64,000 nucleotides of DNA from Armigeres subalbatus. Lineage: Eukaryota; Arthropoda; Insecta; Diptera; Culicidae. Shown here piece by piece: positions 57,590 to 64,000 of the stretch. The stretch spans positions 141,056,097 to 141,120,096 of the forward strand of contig NC_085139.1 of NCBI RefSeq assembly GCF_024139115.2, read 5' to 3'. The number at the start of each line of letters is the position of its first letter. Within the stretch, counting starts at the first letter, position 1. Under the pieces are notes generated by a model. The model saw only the letters and a list, made by a program, of their open reading frames with translations. It was not told the DNA's origin and made no database searches. The position numbers were made by a program, and so were the translations under genes.

Positions 57590-58714
57590 TGTTGACGACA
57601 GAAACGAAAGGCGCACACTGATTTCTGTAGCGAAATTTTATTGGTTCGGATTTCTGAGGCGTGACACTTACCTGAGTGAAGCGCTGACGCACGTTGCTTA
57701 GGAACGGCACCTAGCATCGTAGGCCGTGGTTCCTTAAGGAGTTTATCTTGATTTGCATCAATTCCATTAACCCCACATTCTTCGGCCTGAGCAACGGGTG
57801 GTGCTGTCGACAAATCAAATGATGTACGGTTGAATGGATTCCCTCGATCTCCTCTCGGCATAATTCCAATTGCTGCTGCAAATCAGCTAACTGTGGCGAC
57901 GTTGGCTCGGATCGCTGCAAGCAACGCTCCAATCGGATTCGTAACTCCCGGATCATACTTTTCGATGCTCTATATCTCCTTGGGAATCACCAGACGACTC
58001 TGGTTGAAGAACACTGATATCGACGGAAGTATTAAATGCAGGCATAGTTTTGTCTCGAAGGGGAGAACTGTGTGGTTGGATGTCCAAACCTGACGGAAGC
58101 CCCGAAGGTAGCTCCTTATTAGCACCTGCTGCGTTTGAATCAGTATGGTTTTGATTGGAGATTTGCTGCTGAATCGTTTGAGCGGCTGGCAATTGACTTT
58201 CTGCTGCGCTTGCTTCCGGATCCGCGCTTTCGATCCAATCTCGGACCCTCGTTCGGCTATCTGTACGACTCACCTGGCTTCGTCTCTCCTCTTCGGCCGC
58301 AATTGAAGCTTCCAGCAGCTTCCGTTGCTCGTGAATGTATTTCTTTTCTAATTCTATTTCTACTCGCTGTCTTTCCAATTCGTGTCGTTCCTGCAGACGT
58401 GCCATACCCTCTGCTAAGTTCACCGAAGATCGACTGGCGACACTAACCTTTGATGAGGGACGAGAGAGGCACCGCTGGCACCGGGTACACACCCACGAAC
58501 GATCGGTAATCGATCCTGATACGCCAGCACAACTGAAGTGCCACCACACATCGCACGAATCGCATTGGACCATATTGTCCGCTTCATCCGGTCTGTTGCA
58601 ACCAGCGCATCCATCCTTCTTGCCGGCAGATTGCTGACTCGCCATGAAATTTTTGAAGTTTGTTGACGACAGAAACGAAAGGCGCACACTGATTTCTGTA
58701 GCGAAATTTTATTG
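57590..58714 (-). mobile_element. Gag-only BEL-like element between 54-bp direct repeats
   Basis: An identical 54-bp sequence (starting TGTTGACGACAGAAACGAAA and containing CAATAAAATTTC on the minus strand, so an AATAAA signal) lies at 57590-57643 and 58661-58714. On the minus strand the right copy is followed after 15 bp by the gag start codon, and the left copy follows the end of gag. This looks like the R/U5 ends of two LTRs around a gag-only interior. A matching U3 could not be shown on the left. Confidence 0.5.
57711..58645 (-). pseudogene. BEL/Pao gag with N-terminal PHD finger
   Basis: The likely start is ATG at 58645 (MASQQSAGKK); the frame open to 58687 runs back into the direct repeat. 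CAGCNRPDEADNMVQCDSCD, WWHFSCAGV and SWVCTRCQRC form a C4-H-C3 PHD finger over about residues 14-60. A charged helical segment follows (LQERHELERQRVEIELEKKY, LLEASIAAEEERR), then a Ser/Gln-rich linker. The frame stops near 57953. An overlapping frame (RELRIRLERCLQ ... INSLRNHGLRC) runs from 57956 to 57711 and may be its continuation after a frameshift. PHD-bearing gag is known in mosquito BEL elements. No pol follows. Confidence 0.65.
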
Positions 58715-59904
58715 CTTCAAAACTGCAAAATAATGATTGACTGTAGTGTAGGGTAATTAGATTTTAGGTAGAACTTACATTTCAGTGGCCCTCCAAACAT
58801 GTATGTCCTTTGTTTACTGCCTAACATCGAGGTTATTAATTAGTCCTTCACTAGCTTTAATTTAGGTTTAGGAAACTAGTTAAGTGACCAAGTAGATTAA
58901 GTTAAATAAATCAATAGTTTAAGTTTAATATTGATATCTTTCTCCCACGTTTCTTAATTGTGTTTTCGTTCGTCATTCCACTGTTGACAGCCCACCGCGG
59001 TGACATATTGGTAGTGAATCAGTCAAGCGGTAGAATCGGTTGTTCTAGGGTGACCGACTCGACGGTGGCACTCTTAACACAAGCTAAAAGACAGTTGTCG
59101 TTAAGCCAAAGTACGAAGAACCAGACGCTAAACAAGAAAAGTGACCACGCGGTGGCGCCAAGGAGAGCCGGTGTCAAGTCGAAGTTCAAAGAACCGTGTC
59201 CAGGGTCGCAAAGTTTCTCCGGTGGAGTTCTAGAGAGCAAAATCCAGGCCCGGAAGTATTCCCCGTTTGACCGCCCGCACTTGGGTCATCGGTAGTACCC
59301 GGTTGGAACCGTTTCCAGTCAGAGCAAGCTCATCTAGGTTCCCGATCCAGTTTAGATCCTGCCAGCAAGTTTCTTGAGGCAATCAGGAAGGTCCTAGTTG
59401 GTCGTGAGACACCAGACCACGTAGAGGAGTCGTGAATTCCGGAACTGCTACACCCGTAGCCTCGATGAGCGAATCCCAATAGTCGCCATTGTCCTACCAA
59501 TATATATAACAAATTCATGTTTTCTCGTTCATTTATTTCATTATTCGTAATACAAGATGCTATGTACTATCAGCAAAAAGTTTTCACATGGAATTAGATG
59601 AATTTTATAGTGAAATGGTTAAAAAGTTGATAAATAATGCTTCAAATCAAATGTTTTAAATAAGCATAATACTTGAGAATCATGCATACATCATTTGTAG
59701 TTTATGACTAATTGGCACATCCTATCCTAGCTCGAACCGTACCGCAGTAGGCTACCGTAGGTGCATTGCATTCAGAGCTCGCGGGCTAACCCACATTTGC
59801 CAACCACCCCGCATCACTTAAGGTACGTTGGGAGCCTGGTCTCCCCATGTTTTTCGGACATCTATCGGCCGCAACGAATCTACTTACTAAAATACTAACA
59901 TGAT
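58715..59904. other. Unassigned; LTR-like GC-rich part
   Basis: 58980-59330 is GC-richer (GGTGGCGCCAAGGAGAGCCG) with uninformative open frames on both strands. It may be the U3 or leader of the BEL-like element on the minus strand. The remainder is AT-rich and without features. Confidence 0.3.
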
Positions 59905-59907
59905 TAT

Positions 59908-60762
59908 TTAATTTAAATTTGTCAAAGATACGAGAGCATTATCAATATCACTTTTGGTATCGAGAGGAATATCAACATCAAAATTCCTATCGATATGCGT
60001 TTTATATAAATCCCAATCAGCTCTATGATAACTAAAAGTAGAGCTGATTGGATTATAAATGGCTTCTTGTGAGATTTCAAATGTCACAGGAAGGTGATCA
60101 GAGTCAAAGTCAGCATGAGTTACCAATTGGCCACACAGCTGACTTGAATCCGTTAAAACCAAATCAATTGTCGAAGGATTTCGAGTGGATGAAAAACAAG
60201 TTGGGCCATTGGGATATTGAATAGTATAATATCCCGCAGAACAATCTTCAAATAAAATTTTGCCGTTGGAATTGCTTTGAGCATTATTCCATGAACGGTC
60301 TTTGGCATTGAAGTCACCAATTACGAAGAATTTTGATTTGTTGCGAGTCAGAATTTGAAGATCAGCTTTCAACAAATTCTTTTGCTGCCCATTGCATTGA
60401 AAAGGCAAGTAGGCTGCAATGAAGGAAAATTGTCCAAAATTTGTTTCAACAGAAACTCCCAAGGTTTCAAAAACTTCGGTTTCGAACGAAGAAAATAATT
60501 TATGTTTGATACGTCTATTAATGACAATGGCGACCCCACCACAGGAGCTATCAAGACGATCATTTCTGTAGATAAAATAATTTGGTTCTCTTTTAATGGA
60601 GAGTCCTGGTTTTAAATAAGTTTCTGTTATAATGGCAATATGCACATTATGAACTGTTAGGAAGTTGAATAATTCATCTTCCTTACCCTTTAGAGAGCGG
60701 GCATTCCAATTTAGAACTTTCACACAATTATTTGGATCCATTGAAACGGAGTCCGATAACAT
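59908..60762 (-). pseudogene. Juan-like ORF2, endonuclease domain only
   Basis: The open frame of 284 codons starts at 60762 or at the internal ATG at 60741 (MDPNNCVKVLNWNARSLKGK). Endonuclease motifs are all present: LNWNARSL, IITETYLKPG (catalytic Glu), FVIGDFNAKDRSWNN (Asp/Asn), TIDLVLTD and SDHLPVTF (catalytic His). The frame then stops at LTNLN, where full-length copies continue into RT. The domain would nick target DNA. It is undamaged at the motif level, so a nuclease-only product is conceivable, but no such function is known for this copy. Confidence 0.8.
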
Positions 60763-62132
60763 TTTTTTGTGTGTACTTTATACCAACCTGAACCGCTTCA
60801 GGTATGGTATTTGCTTTGAACATTGCATCAATCATGTGATGCAATTGTTCAGTTAAAAAACCAAAATCGGAAGCAGTCATGCTACCTGAATCGGCAACAT
60901 GACCGTTATTTTCCGTTGGGACATGGGTATAAACCTCATTTTGAGAAGAGAAATTTTGTCTACCAGCAGCGATGTTTGCATACGTAGGTACATTGGAAAA
61001 ATTGGAATTTACTGAAGTGCTTGCTACCCGTTGACGAGCGGCAAAATTTGTTTGTGAATTGTGGTGGGTATGAATTGCTCGACCGGTAACTGGTTTCGAA
61101 ATTTGAGCGTTTGAAAAATTTCTACCCGTCGAATCTGGGATCCGATTGGAATTTCCCGTCATCAATTTTGCACGGGAATTCAAAACTTTTTTGCGTGAAG
61201 GGCATTCCCAGAAATTGGATTTATGATTGCCCCCACAATTTGCACATTTAAATTTATTGGAATCTTCTCTCACAGGACATGCGTCCTTGGCGTGAGAGCT
61301 TCCACCACAAATCATGCATTTGACAATGTTTGGTTCCATGACCCCACTTTTGGCACTTACGGCACTGGGTGGGGTTTTGGAAATTTCCCCCAGGCCTGCG
61401 GAAATGTTCCCATGTAACACGGACATGAGACATAATACAGGCCTCTTCCAAACTTTTCATATTATTTAGTTCACTTTTGTTAAAATGAACTAAATAAAAT
61501 TCTTGAGAAATGCCCCTCTGGGAAGTACCAGAGTGGGATTTCTTTTTCATCTTAACTACTTGGACTGGTGAAAATCCAAGTAATTGAGAAATTTCTATTC
61601 TAATCTCATCCAGTGATTTATCATCACTGGGGAGACCTTTCAAGACGACTTTGAACAATCGCTCAGTTTTGTCGTCGTATGTGAAGAATTTATGGCGCTT
61701 CTCAGTTAAATACTGAAGAAGACGTTTGCGATCGTCAAAGGATCCCGGCAAAACGCGGCAGTCACCCTTCCTAGCAATCTGAAATGAAACCTTGATCCCC
61801 TGAAGGTTACTAAAAATCTCATTCCGGAAGCCAGAAAACTCGGCAACAGATACCACAATTGGCGGAATCCTTTGATTTTTTGCATGATTCGAATCACATG
61901 GGCTAGAGGTATATTCGATTTGCTCAATTTCATCATTAATCAAATCGAACTGATTGCTCAGTTCGATTGGAGAAGAATTATTTCCGATATTAGAGTTAGA
62001 AGGAATATCTGAATTCTCCAGCTTCCTTCTATTTTTTCCACGCTTGGGCAGGACGGTCTTGAAACCTTGTTTCTTTGAAGGAAGTGGAGAATTCAGAGAC
62101 TCCCCCTTCCTCTTGTTTTTATTAATGCTCAT
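60728..62132 (-). pseudogene. Juan-like ORF1 (gag-like), one frameshift
   Basis: It starts MSINKNKRKGESLNSPLPSK. Residues around 115-270 include FRNEIFSNLQGIKVSFQIAR, KGDCRVLPGSFDDRKRLLQY and LFKVVLKGLPSDDKSLDEIR, the Jockey ORF1 core. Three Cys/His knuckles follow: CRKCQKWGHGTKHC, CMICGGSSHAKDAC and CANCGGNHKSNFWEC. The first lies in the upstream frame and the others in the downstream frame, so one frameshift sits near 61320. The rest runs open to the stop at 60728. The protein would coat the element RNA. ORF2 begins before this stop, an overlap of about 30 bp. Confidence 0.85.
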
Positions 62133-62395
62133 GGCTGAGCGTGGAGACGTGACCTTCTAAGAGGTTTATTCCCAGAACGGTGTCCCTGCAGGATTACCAC
62201 CGCTTGTCGGAATTTTACTTCCGCAAACGGGTCCAACGTAAAACGAAGGCACGGGTCCTTGCAAAGATCGTAACGGGATCAGTGGGTACAAATAGCGCTA
62301 AGAAGCACCGTTGAAATTAAAATAGCTTCGGGTAGTATTAAAAACTTCCTTCCGCAAAGAGAGAAAGAACCGCACAGCACGAAAGCACGATGCGG

Positions 62396-62682
62396 TCTGA
62401 CTTCTCACTCCTCATTTTCCACTTCTCACTGTGAAAAGTGACGTCTGGGTTGTGGGACGTCTCACTACTCACTTCGCGTCACTTTTTACAGTGAGAAGCG
62501 CAAGGTGAGTAGTGAGACGCCTCACTGCCCACTTTGCACTGCTCACGTTTCACAGTGATAAGTGGAAAATAAAATGAGAGAGTCACTTTTAAAATGACCT
62601 ATTCGGCCAAATGACTTTTTCGGCCAAATGACTTTTTCGACCAAATGACTTTTTCAGCCAAATAACTTTTTCGGTCAAATGA
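62396..62682. repeat. GAGACGTCTCAC array plus GGCCAAATGAC units
   Basis: 62399-62580 holds GTGAGTAGTGAGACG-type units with the self-complementary GACGTCTCAC core. 62590-62682 holds TTTTCGGCCAAATGAC units of about 17 bp. This is the same two-module order as at 2190-2898. It abuts the Juan-like 5' end. Confidence 0.7.
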
Positions 62683-63299
62683 GCGGTCTCGGTAGTCATA
62701 TGGCTACTGCTTCTGCCTCATACGCAGGAGGTCCTGGGTTCAATCCCAGGTCCGTTCTATTCTCCTACTTTGTATCTTTCTCTTCATTTCTCATGTTCTA
62801 GCACTCGCTAGAACTGGAAATGGACTTCCATACCGTTTCCATTACTATTCCTATACCTTCAACTTGAGTATTCTAACAGTAATCTGCTAGAATTGGAAAT
62901 GAACTATAGAGCTCGTTTCCTACATCCAATTAGAAATTCCATCAGTTACCTTCTCCTATCTATCACATTGGCAGCTCGTTAACCAAGACGGACCTCTGCC
63001 TCTCCAACCTAACCCAGAAATTCCAACAAATTCCGCATGAACTCGTGGCAAGTGCAGAGGTATATTCGGCTTGCAGTGGGCGAGTGATTGCATCATCATT
63101 TCCTCCCCTTCCCTACATTGACTTGCATTCTGACGTGGCAGGCGCCAGTATGACCTAACAAATGAGATCACCAGTACTTGTACATTGAAGATGTGTGCTA
63201 GTCCCAAGCAAACATCTGTTGGTTCCCTGTGCAAGAACAGCTGATCTGGTCATAATGGAGTAGCAACTACGAGCAGTCAATCAAGCTCAAGCTCAAGCT
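62683..63299 (+). mobile_element. tRNA-headed SINE with TCAAGC tail
   Basis: 62683-62757 folds as a tRNA-like head: D-arm region GGTAGTCATATGGCTACTGC, an anticodon-like stem CTGC/GCAG around a CTCATAC loop, and a T arm CTGGG/CCCAG with B box GGTTCAATCCC. The acceptor stem pairs only partly. The body of about 530 bp ends in (CAAGCT)n at 63278-63299. An identical 24-bp sequence flanks it (62659-62682 and 63300-63323), most simply a target duplication, though the flank is itself repetitive. The head differs from Feilai. Confidence 0.7.
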
Positions 63300-63362
63300 C
63301 AAATAACTTTTTCGGTCAAATGACTTTTTCGGCCAAATGACTTATTCGGCCAAATGACCACA
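63300..63362. repeat. GGCCAAATGACTTTTTC units (array continues)
   Basis: Continuation of the array interrupted by the SINE. Confidence 0.7.
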
Positions 63363-63364
63363 AC

Positions 63365-64000
63365 ATCCTTTCATGACTGCCATGCGAGATTCATCAAAGA
63401 ACCCACGATTCTTTCATTTAGTCGCCTGAAATAGAAAAAGGCGCTTTGCTCTCTGTCTTATGATGATCACGACCTTTTGCAGTACTGGTTCTAAGAGCAA
63501 GATTACCGGTGGTGAGTTTAAGCCGTTTGGCAGCGCAGTATCATTACTTGACACCTTACCGGTCGCTACTAAACGCGCTACTATAACAGGAGCGCGACTA
63601 ACAGGTGACCAAATTTGGTAGCGCGATAAGAGCGCTGTTATTTGATGAACTGTCAAACGTCACCGGTACGGAATACAGCAACCAAATTGAGAGCCGAAAA
63701 TAGTGATCGATACGGAAACGAGTGACGAAACTAAAATGAAAGCGCTGCGCGGGTGATTAAAATGCTCGCGACCGATAATGATGCTCTAAGTGATGCAATT
63801 TGATTCCGTACAATCTTTTTCCCAATAGATTACGTGGCTTATGGACAGCTCCTAAGCTGTCCCCGCATATCAAAGCCAAAATAAATCATTATTTTCGCCG
63901 AAATATCGGCATTTGTTGTTTGTTTTCCCGCTAATTCTTGGGAATAATGTTTTATAATCTGATCTGAGTGAGTGTTGTTGAACAACAAAAACTGTGTGTG
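63365..64000. other. No recognised gene
   Basis: A GGAGCGCGACTAACAGGTGA / TAGCGCGATAAGAGCGC stretch near 63588-63640 shows small inverted pieces (AGCGC repeats). No coding support. Confidence 0.35.

Larger units (their letters stand above)
59905..62395 (-). mobile_element. Juan: Juan-like Jockey retrotransposon, RT deleted
   Basis: Minus-strand copy with a 5' untranslated region (about 62395-62133, starting with GTGCTTTCGTGCTGTGCGG), ORF1, and ORF2 reduced to its endonuclease. Sequence ends shortly after the endonuclease at about 59905; the reverse transcriptase (roughly 500 residues in the family) and the 3' UTR are absent. The intact-looking 5' end is unusual, since target-primed retrotransposition normally truncates 5' ends. 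Loss of the 3' half implies a later deletion or a rearranged template. Assignment to Juan rests on recalled ORF1/ORF2 motifs. Confidence 0.8.

Noticed and set aside
57468..57701. Plus-strand frames around 57.5-58.6 kb
   Set aside because: They are antisense to the PHD-finger gag and its direct repeats.
62683..62757. Functional tRNA gene
   Set aside because: The acceptor stem pairs only partly, and a 530-bp body with a hexamer tail and flanking direct repeat follows, so it is a SINE head. The Feilai heads and the 36045-36130 patch were rejected as tRNA genes for similar reasons.
1..64000. Endogenous viral elements or viral gene copies
   Set aside because: Aedes genomes often carry them, so I looked for recognisable viral polymerase, capsid or glycoprotein motifs. 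All identified RT and gag segments fit retrotransposon clades instead.

Overview
This window is eukaryotic, almost certainly from a culicine mosquito, most likely Aedes. The base composition is AT-rich. There are no operons or bacterial-style genes, and the window is packed with layered transposable elements of mosquito type: tRNA-derived SINEs of the Feilai kind, a Juan-like Jockey element, RTE, R1 and CR1-type non-LTR relics, a BEL/Pao LTR relic, many short terminal-inverted-repeat elements, and foldback-like arrays. Species and family names come from remembered family features, not from a database search.

Layout. 0.5-5.6 kb: two RTE-type reverse transcriptase relics (minus strand), a foldback element and a SINE. 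About 6.9-7.1 kb: one 201-bp exon with good splice sites on the minus strand, coding for part of an immunoglobulin domain (klingon/lachesin-like); this is the only confident piece of a host gene. 7-13 kb: mostly non-coding, with small MITEs. 13.8-20.6 kb: a BEL/Pao relic split by two insertions, one of them a 1.4-kb near-palindrome. 20.8-22.4 kb: an RTE relic split by a hAT-like MITE. 25.1-28.4 kb: an ORF1-only relic, then a 5'-truncated R1-like element holding a second retroposon in opposite orientation. 30.2-31.6 kb: an R1-type RT broken by an ACGAA-rich segment. 32.4-35.0 kb: degenerate arrays with a SINE and a hairpin element inside. 35.3-38.0 kb: a GAACTT-rich element, then a CR1-like RT that has lost its catalytic core. 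43.65-46.33 kb: a 2.7-kb short-period satellite followed by inverted arrays. 50-53 kb: small MITEs and a GC-rich block with a 29-bp minisatellite. 53.6 kb: a possible host exon. 54.5-56.7 kb: an RT relic and an ORF1-only element. 56.8-57.2 kb: an unidentified coding relic. 57.6-58.7 kb: a PHD-finger gag between direct repeats. 59.9-62.4 kb: a Juan-like element without RT. 62.4-63.4 kb: arrays interrupted by a tRNA-headed SINE.

The coding content is nearly all transposon-derived and broken, so most of these elements cannot move themselves. The informative part is stratigraphy: target-site duplications and split reading frames give the order of insertion at several places. The most unusual signals are the satellite whose units leave all six frames open, the foldback families built from short subrepeats, the long hairpin inside the BEL relic, and a repeated theme of non-LTR copies that keep ORF1 but lack reverse transcriptase. 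I found no convincing new multi-gene system.
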